The position numbers and the translations under genes are program-made. The notes under the pieces are model-generated. The model had not been told where the DNA came from and did not search any database. It saw nothing but the letters and a program-made list of their open reading frames with translations. Positions 17,040-27,091 of a DNA stretch of 64,000 nucleotides are shown here, piece after piece; positions within the stretch are counted from its first letter, which is position 1, and each line of letters begins with the position of its first letter. The stretch comes from Streptococcus sp. LQJ-218. GTDB taxonomy: Bacteria; Bacillota; Bacilli; Lactobacillales; Streptococcaceae. The stretch is taken from NCBI RefSeq assembly GCF_003428885.1, contig NZ_QQRU01000002.1:194750-258749 (forward strand), written 5' to 3'.

Positions 17040-18334
17040 AGACCCGCCTCCTTATTCATCTGCTGAATTTCCTTAATTGCCTTCTTGATTGAAGCATTTA
17101 TCCCATCATGGAAGAAAAGCAAATCTCCTGTCGGTCTATCCATGCTTCGCCCAACTCGGCCACCAATCTGAATCAAGCTAGACTTTGTAAACAGGCGATG
17201 ATTGGCCTCTACTACGAAAACGTCAACACAAGGGAAGGTAACTCCACGCTCCAATATCGTCGTACTGATAAGTATTGTCAGTTCTCTATCTCGAAATGCT
17301 TGTACCTGCTCTAATCGATTTTCTGTGATAGAAGATACAAAGCCAATTTTCTCATTTGGAAATTGCTCCTGTAAGATTTCTTTTAACTGTTCCCCTTTCT
17401 TAATCTCTGAAGCAAAAATGAGTAACGGATAAGCTGTCTTTCTCTGCTTCTCAATATAGAACTTTAACTTTGGTGACAACCTATTTTTCTCTAAACAGTG
17501 ATTAAAATCCGATAACCAGACAGGCTTAGGAATAATCAAAGGATTTCCATGAAATCGTCTTGGCAAGCTCAATCGTTTTAATTCCCCTAAACGGACCTTC
17601 CTATCTAATTCATCGGTAGAAGTCGCTGTTAAAAAAATTCTCAAGCCATTTTTCTTTACACTATTCTTAACAGCGTAGTAAAGCGTAGGATTGTCAACAT
17701 AAGGAAAAGCATCTACTTCATCCACTATCAGCAAATCAAAAGCTTGATAAAACTTTAATAGCTGGTGAGTGGTTGCTACAACTAAAGGTGTACGAAAATA
17801 GGGATCCGATTCCCCATGTAGTAGTGCTATCTCACAAGCAAAATCCTGTTGCAATCGCTTATACAGTTCCAAACACACATCAATTCTAGGGCTGGCCAAA
17901 CAAACTGCACCACCTTCATCAATCACTTTGGCCACAACTTGGTAAATCATCTCTGTCTTTCCAGCTCCTGTTACAGCGTGAACCAAGGTTGGCTCTTGCT
18001 TTTCTACCGCTTGAAGCAGTCCTTCTGATACTTTTTCTTGAAAAGGAGTTAATTGACCGCACCATGTAAGAACATCTTGCTTCGGAAAATCCTCCTGCGG
18101 AAAATAGTATAAAGTTTGATCACTCCTGACTCGCTTCATCAGTAAACATTCCCTACAATAGTAAGCACCGATGGGCAAAGACCATTCTTCTAGAATAGAA
18201 CTATTACAACGTTGACAGAAAAGTTTCCCTTTCTCCTTTCTCATTGCTGGAAGTTTCTCCGCCAACTGACGATCCTCTTCTGATAATTCATTCTCAGTAA
18301 ACAAACGACCGAGATAATTTGGATTTACTTTCAT
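17036..18334 (-). CDS. comFA: ComFA DNA-uptake helicase
   Basis: The 432-residue superfamily 2 helicase has a four-cysteine zinc motif (CQRC at about 40 and CREC at about 59), Walker A VTGAGKTEM, DEVD box in IVDEVDAFP, SAT-like TATST and the C-terminal QIGGRVGR. It is the cytoplasmic ATPase that powers ssDNA entry through ComEC. A perfect ComX box lies 8 bases before the ATG region at 18342-18349, so the operon is a late-competence operon. Confidence 0.95.
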   Translation of the reverse strand: MKVNPNYLGRLFTENELSEEDRQLAEKLPAMRKEKGKLFCQRCNSSILEEWSLPIGAYYCRECLLMKRVRSDQTLYYFPQEDFPKQDVLTWCGQLTPFQEKVSEGLLQAVEKQEPTLVHAVTGAGKTEMIYQVVAKVIDEGGAVCLASPRIDVCLELYKRLQQDFACEIALLHGESDPYFRTPLVVATTHQLLKFYQAFDLLIVDEVDAFPYVDNPTLYYAVKNSVKKNGLRIFLTATSTDELDRKVRLGELKRLSLPRRFHGNPLIIPKPVWLSDFNHCLEKNRLSPKLKFYIEKQRKTAYPLLIFASEIKKGEQLKEILQEQFPNEKIGFVSSITENRLEQVQAFRDRELTILISTTILERGVTFPCVDVFVVEANHRLFTKSSLIQIGGRVGRSMDRPTGDLLFFHDGINASIKKAIKEIQQMNKEAGL

Positions 18335-18341
18335 ACTTCTT

Positions 18342-18349
18342 TATTCGTA
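18342..18349 (-). promoter_or_regulatory. ComX box of comFA-comFC
   Basis: The minus strand reads TACGAATA, a perfect combox, only 7 bases upstream of the comFA ATG. The expected start site would leave almost no leader, so ComFA may be translated from a nearly leaderless mRNA or a start slightly downstream. Confidence 0.85.
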
Positions 18350-18390
18350 AAAACCTAGCGCTTTAGATCATTTTTTAGTACAATTTAATT

Positions 18391-19026
18391 ATGGAATTTA
18401 GAACAATTAAAGAGGACGGACAAGTCCAAGAAGAAATTAAAAAATCACGCTTTATCTGTCATGCCAAGCGCGTTTATAGTGAAGAAGAGGCTCGTAACTT
18501 CATTACAGCCATCAAAAAAGAACACTACAAAGCGACGCATAACTGCTCTGCCTTCATTATTGGAGAACGTAGTGAAATCAAACGTACAAGTGATGATGGT
18601 GAGCCCAGTGGTACTGCTGGTGTTCCCATGCTTGGGGTACTAGAAAATCACAATCTTACTAATGTCTGTGTTGTAGTAACACGCTATTTTGGAGGCATTA
18701 AGCTAGGCGCTGGAGGACTGATTCGTGCTTACGCTGGCAGTGTTGCCTTAGCCGTCAAGGAAATTGGCATCATTGAAATAAAGGAACAGGCGGGCATTGC
18801 TATTCAAATGTCTTACGCTCAGTACCAAGAATATAATAACTTCCTTAAAGAACATGATCTCATGGAACTTGAGACAAACTTTACAGATAAAGTCGATACG
18901 ATGATTTATGTTGATAAAGAAGAAAAAGAAAATATTAAAGCTGCTCTTGTAGAGTTTTTTAATGGAAAAGTTACTTTAACTGATCAAGGTTTACGAGAAG
19001 TTGAAGTTCCTGTAAACTTAGTGTAA
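18391..19026 (+). CDS. YigZ/IMPACT family protein
   Basis: The 211-residue protein has the UPF0029/IMPACT N-terminal domain (KKSRFICHAKRV, DGEPSGTAG, VVTRYFGGIKLGAGGLIRAY) and the C-terminal DUF1949 domain. Relatives are linked to translation regulation, but the bacterial function is not established. It is divergent from comFA with only 56 bases between them. The next gene follows 15 bases downstream. Confidence 0.9.
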   Translation: MEFRTIKEDGQVQEEIKKSRFICHAKRVYSEEEARNFITAIKKEHYKATHNCSAFIIGERSEIKRTSDDGEPSGTAGVPMLGVLENHNLTNVCVVVTRYFGGIKLGAGGLIRAYAGSVALAVKEIGIIEIKEQAGIAIQMSYAQYQEYNNFLKEHDLMELETNFTDKVDTMIYVDKEEKENIKAALVEFFNGKVTLTDQGLREVEVPVNLV

Positions 19027-19041
19027 ACAAAGGAGAAAAAT

Positions 19042-19485
19042 ATGGCATTTGGAAAATTCATTCAAGGACTTGCTGGTAACTTTAGCGAGCAAAACAAAGA
19101 AACTCTTATCAAAGAATATGGACAATATCTACTAGAAAATGAAGAAATTCAAAGTGGATATAAACTGGTTTGTGACTCAATTATATTTACAAATATCCGT
19201 ATTATCTTTACAGATAAGCAAGGCGCTACTGGTCGCAAGATGTCCATTAAATCAATCTTTTTAATGAACATTATTAACGTTGAAATGGAAACTGCAGGAG
19301 CAGGAATAGATGATAGTGAAATTACTATTACTTATTTAGAAAATGTCTTTCTAAAAGCGCATAATGAGCATTTTAGTGCTCATAAATTTGAATTTCCTAA
19401 GAAAACGGATATCGTTCCACTTTACACCTATTTATTTGAATTAGCTTATCACAATCGCTTGAAAATTAATGGCTTAGACCTGTGA
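19042..19485 (+). CDS. PH-domain (bacterial bPH) protein
   Basis: The 147-residue protein has no signal peptide or membrane segment. The pattern YKLVCDSIIFTNIRIIFTDKQG...KSIFLMNIINVEMETAG fits the bacterial pleckstrin-homology domain (YvbH-like/bPH). The function is unknown; such domains may mediate protein contacts at the membrane. RBS AAAGGAG lies 7 bases before ATG. It is probably co-transcribed with the YigZ gene. Confidence 0.8.
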   Translation: MAFGKFIQGLAGNFSEQNKETLIKEYGQYLLENEEIQSGYKLVCDSIIFTNIRIIFTDKQGATGRKMSIKSIFLMNIINVEMETAGAGIDDSEITITYLENVFLKAHNEHFSAHKFEFPKKTDIVPLYTYLFELAYHNRLKINGLDL

Positions 19486-19492
19486 TATAAAA

Positions 19493-19517
19493 AAATCCTA
19501 TCACTTCGATAGGATTT
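19493..19517 (+). terminator. Terminator after the PH-domain gene
   Basis: A 10-bp perfect stem (19493-19502 with 19508-19517) with a 5-base loop lies 8 bases after the stop. Confidence 0.75.
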
Positions 19518-19523
19518 CTATAT

Positions 19524-19552
19524 TTTACAAATAGTATAGATAGCGTTATACT
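19524..19552 (+). promoter_or_regulatory. Promoter of cysK
   Basis: TTTACA (19524-19529), a 17-base spacer and TATACT (19547-19552) lie 29 bases before the cysK ATG. Confidence 0.65.
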
Positions 19553-19581
19553 AGAAATATCTTATACAAAGAGGTATTCAT

Positions 19582-20508
19582 ATGTCTATTTATAACAATA
19601 TTACTGAACTAATCGGTCAAACTCCGATTGTTAAACTCAACAACATCGTGCCAGAAGGGGCTGCGGACGTCTATGTAAAGCTTGAAGCATTCAACCCTGG
19701 TTCTTCTGTAAAAGATCGTATTGCTCTTAGTATGATTGAAAAAGCTGAACAAGACGGTATTCTAAAACCAGGTTCTACAATTGTTGAAGCAACAAGTGGA
19801 AACACTGGTATTGGACTTTCATGGGTAGGTGCTGCTAAAGGGTATAAAGTCGTCATCGTTATGCCTGAAACTATGAGTGTAGAACGACGTAAGATTATTC
19901 AAGCTTATGGCGCTGAACTCGTCCTAACTCCTGGTAGTGAGGGAATGAAAGGCGCTATTGCTAAAGCACAAGAAATCGCTGCTGAACGTGATGGTTTTCT
20001 TCCTCTTCAATTTGACAATCCAGCGAATCCAGAAGTACACGAAAGAACAACAGGAGCTGAGATACTAGCTGCTTTCGGTAAAGATGGATTAGATGCCTTT
20101 GTTGCTGGAGTGGGTACTGGTGGAACAATTTCTGGTGTTTCTCATGCACTCAAAACAGCAAATTCAAGCATTCAAGTTTTTGCAGTAGAAGCAGATGAAT
20201 CTGCTATTCTGTCTGGTGAAAAACCTGGCCCTCACAAAATTCAAGGTATCTCAGCTGGATTTATTCCTGATACACTTGATACAAATGCCTATGATGGTAT
20301 CGTTCGTGTAACATCAGACGACGCTCTCTCACTCGGCCGTGAAATTGGTGGAAAAGAAGGATTCCTTGTTGGTATTTCTTCAGCTGCAGCTATTTACGGA
20401 GCCATTGAGGTTGCCAAGAAACTAGGTACAGGTAAAAAAGTTCTTGCTCTAGCACCAGATAATGGTGAACGTTATCTCTCTACAGCACTCTATGAATTTG
20501 AAGTGTAG
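19582..20508 (+). CDS. cysK: Cysteine synthase (O-acetylserine sulfhydrylase)
   Basis: The 308-residue PLP enzyme has the PLP lysine in [10 protein letters not shown] (about 41-50), the substrate loop TSGNTG, the phosphate-binding GTGGTISG and the C-terminal [11 protein letters not shown]. It makes L-cysteine from O-acetylserine and sulfide. It is transcribed alone from its own promoter and terminator in the small + strand island. Confidence 0.95.
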   Translation: MSIYNNITELIGQTPIVKLNNIVPEGAADVYVKLEAFNPGSSVKDRIALSMIEKAEQDGILKPGSTIVEATSGNTGIGLSWVGAAKGYKVVIVMPETMSVERRKIIQAYGAELVLTPGSEGMKGAIAKAQEIAAERDGFLPLQFDNPANPEVHERTTGAEILAAFGKDGLDAFVAGVGTGGTISGVSHALKTANSSIQVFAVEADESAILSGEKPGPHKIQGISAGFIPDTLDTNAYDGIVRVTSDDALSLGREIGGKEGFLVGISSAAAIYGAIEVAKKLGTGKKVLALAPDNGERYLSTALYEFEV

Positions 20509-20524
20509 TCTCCTAAATACACTT

Positions 20525-20542
20525 AGCCCTTATTATAGGGCT
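20525..20542 (+). terminator. Terminator of cysK
   Basis: A 6-bp stem (20525-20530 with 20537-20542) is followed by TTTTTATTT, 17 bases after the stop. Confidence 0.7.
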
Positions 20543-20601
20543 TTTTATTTATACCTTAAAAATAGAAAACTCTCCCTATAAGAATCTACTGCATAGAAAA
20601 A

Positions 20602-20621
20602 AGGAAGCAATTTAGCTTCCT
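20602..20621 (-). terminator. Terminator of rpsB-tsf
   Basis: A 7-bp stem (20602-20608 with 20615-20621) is followed by TTTTTTCT on the minus strand, 9 bases after the tsf stop. Confidence 0.8.
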
Positions 20622-20629
20622 CTTTATTA

Positions 20630-21670
20630 TTAGTTATTCAAGGCTGCTGCCATTGTTGCTGCAACTTCAGCTTCGAAGTCGTTTGCAGCTTTCTCGATAC
20701 CTTCACCAACTTCAAAGCGAGCGAACTCAACTACTGAAGCGTTAACTGATTCAAGGTATGCTTCAACTGTCTTGCTGTCATCCATGATGTAAACTTGTGC
20801 AAGAAGTGTGTAAGCTTGGTCAACTTTAGTGTTGTCAAGCATGAAGCGATCCATTTTACCTGGGATGATTTTGTCCCAGATTTTTTCTGGTTTGCCTTCT
20901 GCAGCCAATTCAGCTTTGATGTCAGCTTCAGCTTGAGCGATCACTTCATCAGTCAATTGAGATTTTGATCCATACTTCAAGTGTGGAAGAGCTGGTTTGT
21001 TAACCATTGCACGGCTTTCGTTGTCTTGGTCGATTACGTGGTTCAATTGTGCCAACTCATCTTTAACGAATTGCTCATCCAATTCTTTATAAGAAAGAAC
21101 TGTTGGTTTCATTGCTGCGATGTGCATTGACAATTGTTTAGCAAGTGCTTCGTCTCCACCTTCAACAACTGAAATAACACCGATACGTCCACCGTTATGT
21201 TGGTAAGCTCCAAAGTGTTGTGCATCTGTTTTTTCAAGCAAAGCAAAACGACGGAATGAAATTTTTTCACCGATTGTAGCTGTTGCAGATACATATGCAG
21301 CTTCAAGAGTTTCACCTGAAGGCATTGTCAAAGCAAGAGCTTCTTCATTATTAGCTGGTTTTCCTTCAGCAATAACTTTAGCTGTAGTATTTACCAATTC
21401 AACGAATTGAGCGTTTTTCGCAACGAAGTCAGTTTCAGCATTTACTTCAACTACTGCTCCAACGTTACCGTTAACGTAAACACCAGTCAAACCTTCTGCA
21501 GCAACACGGTCAGCCTTCTTAGCTGCCTTAGCCATACCTTTTTCACGAAGCAATTCAATCGCTTTTTCGATGTCACCGTCTGTTTCTACAAGCGCTTTTT
21601 TAGCGTCCATAACACCGGCACCAGATTTTTCACGCAACTCTTTTACAAGTTTAGCTGTAATTTCTGCCAT
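20630..21670 (-). CDS. tsf: Elongation factor Ts
   Basis: The 346-residue protein starts [27 protein letters not shown], a UBA-like domain, and contains the core TDFVAKN motif that releases GDP from EF-Tu. Full length for streptococcal EF-Ts. It is second in the rpsB-tsf operon. Confidence 0.97.
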   Translation of the reverse strand: MAEITAKLVKELREKSGAGVMDAKKALVETDGDIEKAIELLREKGMAKAAKKADRVAAEGLTGVYVNGNVGAVVEVNAETDFVAKNAQFVELVNTTAKVIAEGKPANNEEALALTMPSGETLEAAYVSATATIGEKISFRRFALLEKTDAQHFGAYQHNGGRIGVISVVEGGDEALAKQLSMHIAAMKPTVLSYKELDEQFVKDELAQLNHVIDQDNESRAMVNKPALPHLKYGSKSQLTDEVIAQAEADIKAELAAEGKPEKIWDKIIPGKMDRFMLDNTKVDQAYTLLAQVYIMDDSKTVEAYLESVNASVVEFARFEVGEGIEKAANDFEAEVAATMAAALNN

Positions 21671-21696
21671 TTTGATTCTCCTATATTTTTTAAAAA

Positions 21697-21727
21697 TAGG
21701 AGAGCCGGGCTAAGCCCCGCCCTCCTA
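21697..21727 (-). promoter_or_regulatory. GC-rich hairpin between rpsB and tsf
   Basis: Inverted arms TAGGAG (21697-21702) and CTCCTA (21722-21727) flank GC-rich partly paired DNA, unusual for this AT-rich genome. On the minus strand it is followed by an AT-rich tract with TTTTTAAAAAATA before tsf. It may be an attenuator or a processing site that balances S2 and EF-Ts levels. Confidence 0.6.
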
Positions 21728-21748
21728 GGTAATTACTATTTGTATAAA

Positions 21749-22528
21749 TTAAGCGTTGTCGCCTTCTACAACTTCAACGATTTCTTCAATTGAATCTGCT
21801 TGAGCTTCAGAAGCTGCAAATTCTGCTTCAACTGCTGCTGCATCTTCACCTTGACGACCTTCGATGATAGCGTCAGCCAATTTAGCTGTGATCAATTTAA
21901 CAGCGCGGATAGCATCATCGTTAGCTGGGATGATTACATCGATATCATCTGGATCAGTGTTTGTGTCAACCATCGCTACAACTGGGATTCCCAATTTTTT
22001 AGCTTCTTTAACAGCGATTTGCTCTTTATGTGGGTCAACTACGTACATAACATCTGGGATACGAGGCATATCTTCGATACCACCCAAGAATTTTTCAAGA
22101 CGTGCACGTTGTTTGTTAAGAAGTGCAACTTCTTTCTTAGGAAGAACTTCAAAAGTCCCATCTTCTTCCATACGTTTGATTTCTTTCAAACGAGCAATAC
22201 GTTTTTGGATTGTTCCCCAGTTTGTAAGAGTTCCACCCAACCAACGGTGGTTGATGAAGTATTGACCTGAACGTACTGCTTCTTCAGCAACTGCATCAGC
22301 TGCTTGTTTCTTAGTACCAACGAACAATACAACTGCATCGTTAGCTGCTGCATCACGCATGAAATTGTAAGCTTGGTCAGCGTATTTTACAGTTTGTTGC
22401 AAGTCGATAACGTGGATTCCGTTACGTTCAGTGAAGATGTACTTAGCCATCTTAGGGTTCCAGCGACGAGTTTGGTGACCAAAGTGAACACCAGCCTCAA
22501 GAAGTTGTTTCATTGAAATTACTGCCAT
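21749..22528 (-). CDS. rpsB: 30S ribosomal protein S2
   Basis: The 259-residue protein starts [27 protein letters not shown], classic S2. The ATG at 22528 is preceded by AAAGGAG; the frame extends 16 codons further upstream but without homology. S2 joins the small subunit late and contacts S1/S21. A long leader of about 110 bases between promoter and ATG may carry autoregulatory structure, as other S2 leaders do. Confidence 0.97.
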   Translation of the reverse strand: MAVISMKQLLEAGVHFGHQTRRWNPKMAKYIFTERNGIHVIDLQQTVKYADQAYNFMRDAAANDAVVLFVGTKKQAADAVAEEAVRSGQYFINHRWLGGTLTNWGTIQKRIARLKEIKRMEEDGTFEVLPKKEVALLNKQRARLEKFLGGIEDMPRIPDVMYVVDPHKEQIAVKEAKKLGIPVVAMVDTNTDPDDIDVIIPANDDAIRAVKLITAKLADAIIEGRQGEDAAAVEAEFAASEAQADSIEEIVEVVEGDNA

Positions 22529-22643
22529 GAGTATTTCTCCTTTTTGTTTTTTCCTCTTCTTGACTTCAACTCGCAAAACGACCCAAAGGCAACTGTTTCA
22601 CAATTCATCAAGAATGAGTATTATCGTTCACACGACAAGTTTT

Positions 22644-22672
22644 ATTTTACCATACTTTTTTAATATTTTCAA
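22644..22672 (-). promoter_or_regulatory. Promoter of rpsB-tsf
   Basis: On the minus strand TTGAAA (22667-22672), a 17-base spacer ending in TATGG and TAAAAT (22644-22649) lie about 115 bases before the rpsB ATG. Confidence 0.7.
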
Positions 22673-22720
22673 GTAATTTTAGTAGATTTCTAAAGTAAGT
22701 TAACTATATAAATCATAAAA

Positions 22721-22740
22721 GAGACTCAAATCGAGCCTCT
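22721..22740 (-). terminator. Terminator of pcsB
   Basis: An imperfect 8-bp stem with one G-T pair (arms at about 22721-22728 and 22733-22740) is followed by TTTTATGA on the minus strand. It lies 13 bases after the pcsB stop. Confidence 0.6.
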
Positions 22741-22752
22741 TCGTTTCATTCA

Positions 22753-24000
22753 TTAGTTTGGATAAATGTATGTTACAAAACCTTCTGAAGTTGTAGTAGG
22801 ATTGAACCATCCACGTTTATTTCCGATTGTACGATCTCCACCATAGTTTGATTCTGATACTTGAATGCTAGTTGATGATGAAACTGCTGTAACAACCGCT
22901 ACGTGTCCATAGCCACCGTCATTCCAACATGCAATGGCACCAACTTGTGGAGTTGATCCTGTACGGAATCCTGCTGCAGCTGCACTTGTAGCCCACTGTG
23001 CTCCATTACCCCAGTAATCTCCAGCCCAAGGTGCCAATGTTTTAGCTCCCCATGTACACTCACCAACTGGATAACTTGAAGCATTTGTACTGTATGTTGG
23101 ACGTTGTTTCACCGGTGCAGGAGTGTAGCTTGTTGATTCTACTGAAGCACTGCTTGAAGATGATTCAGACGAACTTGACTCAGATGAACTTGATGAAGCA
23201 GTAGTAGATACTGCTTGAACTTCTGCTGTAAAAGTTGTATTTCCAGAAGCAGCTACTGTTTGTTGTTGACTTGCTTGTTTAGCTTTATAAGCTGCTTCTG
23301 CTTCTGCAGCTGCTTTAGCTTCTGCTTCTGCAGCAGCTTTTTTCTCAAGTAAACTTGCTTTTTCATCCTCTGCAGTAGCCTTTTCAGCAGCAAGATTCAA
23401 TTCTGCAGCTTTCAACTCTGCTTGTTTTGTAGTTAATGATTGAGCATCATCAGCTAGTTTTTGCTGATTTGCAATAACAGTATTAATTGCATCATTGTTT
23501 GCTACTTGTTTTTCAGAAATAGCTTGTTTATCTGCTTTTTGTTGTTCCAACATCTTGTTGTTTGCAGACACGATTTCACTCATTGCAGCAACACGTGAAA
23601 TAGCTTCTGTAATTGATTTTGAATTCACAACTGTATTGATGTAATTTGTTGCAGCCCCATTTGTTTGAGCACTACGAGCTTGTTTTTGCAATGAATCATT
23701 ACGAGATACAATATTCTTAGAAAGTTCTGTAATTTCACCCTCAAGCTTTTTAGATTCTGCTTGTAGTCTATCATTTTCAGATTGCAAGTTTGATTGCTCT
23801 GTTTGAATAGCAGATACTTGCTCCTGAATTTGATCAACTTGTTTTTGAGCTTCTTGTTGTTGTGCTGTTAAGTTACTAATTTTTTTATCTTGAGCAGTAA
23901 TTTTGTCATCAGTAGTTTCTGCATGCGCAGTTGTTAAAACAGCTGCTTGAGAAACCATTACTGTACTTAGTAAAAGTGAAGCTAAGATTTTTTTCTTCAT
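22753..24000 (-). CDS. pcsB: PcsB peptidoglycan hydrolase of cell division
   Basis: The 415-residue protein has a signal peptide (cleavage after AHA, residue 27), a long coiled coil (about 33-250), an Ala- and Ser-rich linker, and a C-terminal CHAP domain with Cys in GECTWG and His in YGHVAV. In pneumococcus PcsB is activated by FtsEX and splits daughter cells; it is essential or nearly so. The Ser/Ala linker is longer than I recall for pneumococcal PcsB (about 392 residues). A WalR-type box lies upstream. Confidence 0.95.
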   Translation of the reverse strand: MKKKILASLLLSTVMVSQAAVLTTAHAETTDDKITAQDKKISNLTAQQQEAQKQVDQIQEQVSAIQTEQSNLQSENDRLQAESKKLEGEITELSKNIVSRNDSLQKQARSAQTNGAATNYINTVVNSKSITEAISRVAAMSEIVSANNKMLEQQKADKQAISEKQVANNDAINTVIANQQKLADDAQSLTTKQAELKAAELNLAAEKATAEDEKASLLEKKAAAEAEAKAAAEAEAAYKAKQASQQQTVAASGNTTFTAEVQAVSTTASSSSSESSSSESSSSSASVESTSYTPAPVKQRPTYSTNASSYPVGECTWGAKTLAPWAGDYWGNGAQWATSAAAAGFRTGSTPQVGAIACWNDGGYGHVAVVTAVSSSTSIQVSESNYGGDRTIGNKRGWFNPTTTSEGFVTYIYPN

Positions 24001-24035
24001 AGTTCGTAGATACTCCTTCTTTTAAAGACATTACT

Positions 24036-24079
24036 AGTATACCAAAAAAAGGCCTAATGAATATTACGCCTTTGTTACA
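24036..24079 (-). promoter_or_regulatory. WalR (VicR) box and -10 of pcsB
   Basis: On the minus strand TGTAAC-N5-CGTAAT (24063-24079) fits the WalR direct repeat TGTWAH-N5-TGTWAH with one mismatch, and TATACT (24036-24041) is the -10. pcsB is the best-known WalRK target in streptococci. The box overlaps the upstream mreD terminator hairpin. Confidence 0.75.
24044..24073 (-). terminator. Terminator of mreCD
   Basis: A stem with one internal mismatch pairs 24048-24058 with 24063-24073, and a T-run (24044-24050, minus strand) follows. It lies 21 bases after the mreD stop and shares bases with the WalR box of pcsB. Confidence 0.65.
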
Positions 24080-24093
24080 TTTTTGTGTCTTTC

Positions 24094-24588
24094 TTATAGA
24101 TAAAATTTTTCAAAAATAAACTGAAAAATAATCATCCATATAAGGTTCAAAATCATCGATGGTACTAAACTATAGACTATAAATAAAGACATACTATCCA
24201 CAGTTAAACCTACCACTAATGCAAGTATATAAGCTCCCATCTCAAATAGAAAAGTCATGACAATAATTGCCAACATTCTCGTCCAACGATTCAATAAAAT
24301 AACGCTATTAAATTTATGAAGAAATACCCCCAACAAGACGAATAACAGAGTCGCAATCCCTATCAAGTGGAAAAAGTAAATATCATAAATCAAACCAACT
24401 ACAAAACAATAAGCTAAGTAGAAGTACTCTGATACTTCAATCGTCTCAAATAAGAGAAACAAAAATAGAAAATGACTAACCAACTGCTCGTGGGGAAAAA
24501 ATGAGCCCAGAAGTTGACTAATATGAGCATCAATTAGAACAAAGAAAGGAAGCAATAAAAATACTCCGACCCGCTTCAACTGTCTCAT
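24094..24588 (-). CDS. mreD: Rod shape-determining protein MreD
   Basis: The 164-residue protein is almost entirely hydrophobic, with about five membrane helices, consistent with MreD. It works with MreC in peripheral (side wall) peptidoglycan synthesis in ovoid cocci. Its ATG overlaps the mreC stop by one base. Sequence conservation in this family is low, so the call leans on topology and position between mreC and pcsB. Confidence 0.9.
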   Translation of the reverse strand: MRQLKRVGVFLLLPFFVLIDAHISQLLGSFFPHEQLVSHFLFLFLLFETIEVSEYFYLAYCFVVGLIYDIYFFHLIGIATLLFVLLGVFLHKFNSVILLNRWTRMLAIIVMTFLFEMGAYILALVVGLTVDSMSLFIVYSLVPSMILNLIWMIIFQFIFEKFYL

Positions 24589-25406
24589 TATGAATTCTCC
24601 ACTAATTCTATCACACTTACATTATGAGTATCTGCACTCAATTTAACAGTTACTTCTCGTGCCAAGTAGTCCGTACTATGCGTTGTGGTAACCACTTCAC
24701 CAACAGGAATATCAGCAACGTTAAAGTTTCCTAATCCACCAGTGGTCACCTTATCACCCGCACTAATATCGCTACTACTATTTAATTGGCTGATTTTAAG
24801 AACTTCATTTTCCTTGTCATAGCCAACAATAATCCCATAAATTGTAGTAGAACCATGTTGAATTTTAACAGAAATCTTATCAGCATTTTCCGTATTTGTC
24901 AGAAGGTTGACTACAGTAGAATTCTCCTCTACTTTTGAAACACTCCCAATCAAACCACCATTTGCAATGGCTAACATATTTTCAGAAGCCCCTTTTGATT
25001 TGCCTACATTCAAGGTCAATTCTTGCCTCCAAGATACCGGAGAACGCATAATAACATCTGCTGCTAAAGTCTTTGTAGCTTGCAACTTGGACTTCATATC
25101 AAGCAATTGGCGCAATTGTTCATTTTCTGTCTTTAAACTTCCCGCCTCATTTGATTTAACTTCTAATTGGTAAATCTGTTTCTTCAAACTCTCATTTTCA
25201 TTATAAGTTCGTGTCAAATGAGCCAAATCTGATTTGACAGAATCAAACCACTGAAAAGGTTTTTGTACAATCCTATCAACCAATGAGATTCCATCGCCTA
25301 ATTTTGTCACAATTGTACTTGAATAAGTTGTCGCTAAGAGAGCCGACACAAGCAGAACAGTGACAAAAACAATAATGACATATTTTGATTTTTTAAAACG
25401 GTTCAT
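24588..25406 (-). CDS. mreC: Cell shape-determining protein MreC
   Basis: The 272-residue protein has one N-terminal membrane helix (about 10-30), a coiled coil (about 65-105) and an extracellular beta-barrel domain (ADVIMRSPVSWRQELTLNVGKSKG and GLIGSVSKVEENSTVVNLL). It positions peripheral peptidoglycan synthases in the divisome/elongasome. Confidence 0.94.
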   Translation of the reverse strand: MNRFKKSKYVIIVFVTVLLVSALLATTYSSTIVTKLGDGISLVDRIVQKPFQWFDSVKSDLAHLTRTYNENESLKKQIYQLEVKSNEAGSLKTENEQLRQLLDMKSKLQATKTLAADVIMRSPVSWRQELTLNVGKSKGASENMLAIANGGLIGSVSKVEENSTVVNLLTNTENADKISVKIQHGSTTIYGIIVGYDKENEVLKISQLNSSSDISAGDKVTTGGLGNFNVADIPVGEVVTTTHSTDYLAREVTVKLSADTHNVSVIELVENS

Positions 25407-25464
25407 ATCCCTACCTTTATATCAAAAACTGTTACAGTAACTTTTTATCAATTTCTGAAAGCTA

Positions 25465-26259
25465 CTAAGATTTTAAGAAAAATAAGCAACAACCAAGTAC
25501 GATAATAACAAGAATGGTCAGCGTATCCTTTCGAGTCCATTTCAGTTGCCGGTATTGACTTCTGCCTTTCCCCCCCTGATAACCACGCGCTTCCATGGCG
25601 ATAGCCAAGGAATCCGCACGTTTTAAACTTGTCGCAAAAAGAGGAATCAATATGGGAATCATCGCCTTCACCTTTTGAACAATGTTTCCTTCACCAAAAT
25701 CCACTCCACGCGCTTTCTGTGCATTCATAATCCGCGTCGTATCATCCATCAAGGTTGGGACAAAACGCAAACTCATAGACAGCATCAATCCAATTTCATG
25801 AACTGGAACTTTCACACGCTTTAAAGGCGCTAATAGAGCTTCGACAGCTGATGCCAAACTTAAGGGCATGGTCGTTAAGGTTAGCAAAGTTGAAAAGAAA
25901 ATAATTAATACAAAGCGACAAAAAATAATCCCAGCTTGTTGCAAAGCATAATCTGTGATTCTCACAAACGAAAACTCAAATAAAACATTCCCATTAGAAA
26001 TAAAAAATAGTTGAAAAATAGTTGTGAAGGCAATCAAGAAAAACATAGATTTCAAGCCCTGAATAAAAAATGAAAGAGATACTCCTGACAAGGCAATAAA
26101 TATCCCTGTCGCTATAAAAAGAATCAGATTCGTCAAGGGATTATTAGCCCAAAAAACGATTAAAATTAGTAGCATCATAGCAAGCAATTTGCTACGTGGA
26201 TCCAATCGGTGAACAATCGAATCCCCTGGGATATAACGCCCCAAAATCATACTATCCAT
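25465..26259 (-). CDS. ecfT: ECF transporter transmembrane subunit EcfT
   Basis: The 264-residue membrane protein carries the two coupling-helix motifs of EcfT, seen around [11 protein letters not shown] and [12 protein letters not shown] (both with the Ala-Arg-Gly signature). It links vitamin-specific S components to the EcfA1/A2 ATPases encoded upstream. Its start overlaps ecfA2 by 8 bases. No S component is encoded nearby, so this is the shared group II energizing module. Confidence 0.95.
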   Translation of the reverse strand: MDSMILGRYIPGDSIVHRLDPRSKLLAMMLLILIVFWANNPLTNLILFIATGIFIALSGVSLSFFIQGLKSMFFLIAFTTIFQLFFISNGNVLFEFSFVRITDYALQQAGIIFCRFVLIIFFSTLLTLTTMPLSLASAVEALLAPLKRVKVPVHEIGLMLSMSLRFVPTLMDDTTRIMNAQKARGVDFGEGNIVQKVKAMIPILIPLFATSLKRADSLAIAMEARGYQGGKGRSQYRQLKWTRKDTLTILVIIVLGCCLFFLKS

Positions 26260-27091
26260 TTAGCGACTCCTTAAACTCCTCTATCTTAATCGGTAATCGT
26301 TTAAATGACACGCCCCTATCAGCCAATCGTTTACAAAAGGCTGTAATTTTAGGTACTCCCAACTGCACTTCTTCCATAAAGACAACATCTTGAAAGACAT
26401 CACTTGGTTTACCACCCTTAACTAAATGTCCCTTTTCCATCACATAGACTTGATTCGCATATTCAGCAACATCATCCATCAAATGCGTTACCAAGACAAT
26501 AGTCATCCCTGACTGGTGGAGTTTTTTGAACAAATTCATCAACTCTTTTCTCCCCAGAGGGTCCAGGCCTGCTGTGGGTTCATCTAAGACTAATATAGCT
26601 GGCTCCATGGCAAGTATACCTGCAATGGCAACACGTCTCATTTGTCCACCTGATAGCTCAAACGGACTACGATCAAAAAGTGATTCATCAATTCCAACAA
26701 GAGCCAGTTTCTTACGTGCAATCTGCTCCGCATCTTCTTCAGAAACTCCAAAATTTTGCGGTCCAAAAGCAACGTCCTTCAAAACTGTTTCTTCAAAGAT
26801 CTGATTTTCAGCAAACTGAAATACCAAGCCAACCTGTTTTCTAATTTGACGAATATCTTTATTTTTAGAAGTCGAGGTGATTAAGGTATCAAAAACTCGT
26901 ACACTCCCTTGACTTGGCAGCAATAAACCATTTAATAGTTGTAAAATAGTTGATTTACCACTTCCTGTGTGTCCAATTAAAGCCGTATAAGAACCATCTT
27001 CAATCGTCAAAGAAACATCCGACAAAGCTGCTGAAGCTAAGGGAGTCCCTTCTTGATATGTAAAACTCACATTTTCTAGAGCAATTCCCAT
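26252..27091 (-). CDS. ecfA2: ECF transporter ATPase EcfA2
   Basis: The 279-residue ATPase has Walker [10 protein letters not shown], signature [17 protein letters not shown], Walker [14 protein letters not shown] and the switch His in LVTHLMDD. The LSGGQMRR form is typical of EcfA2. It pairs with EcfA1 and EcfT to drive uptake of several vitamins. The gene overlaps ecfA1 by 16 bases. Confidence 0.95.
   Translation of the reverse strand: MGIALENVSFTYQEGTPLASAALSDVSLTIEDGSYTALIGHTGSGKSTILQLLNGLLLPSQGSVRVFDTLITSTSKNKDIRQIRKQVGLVFQFAENQIFEETVLKDVAFGPQNFGVSEEDAEQIARKKLALVGIDESLFDRSPFELSGGQMRRVAIAGILAMEPAILVLDEPTAGLDPLGRKELMNLFKKLHQSGMTIVLVTHLMDDVAEYANQVYVMEKGHLVKGGKPSDVFQDVVFMEEVQLGVPKITAFCKRLADRGVSFKRLPIKIEEFKESLNG

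Noticed and set aside
22529..22576. N-terminal extension of S2
   Set aside because: S2 homology begins at MAVISMKQ, and AAAGGAG precedes that ATG.
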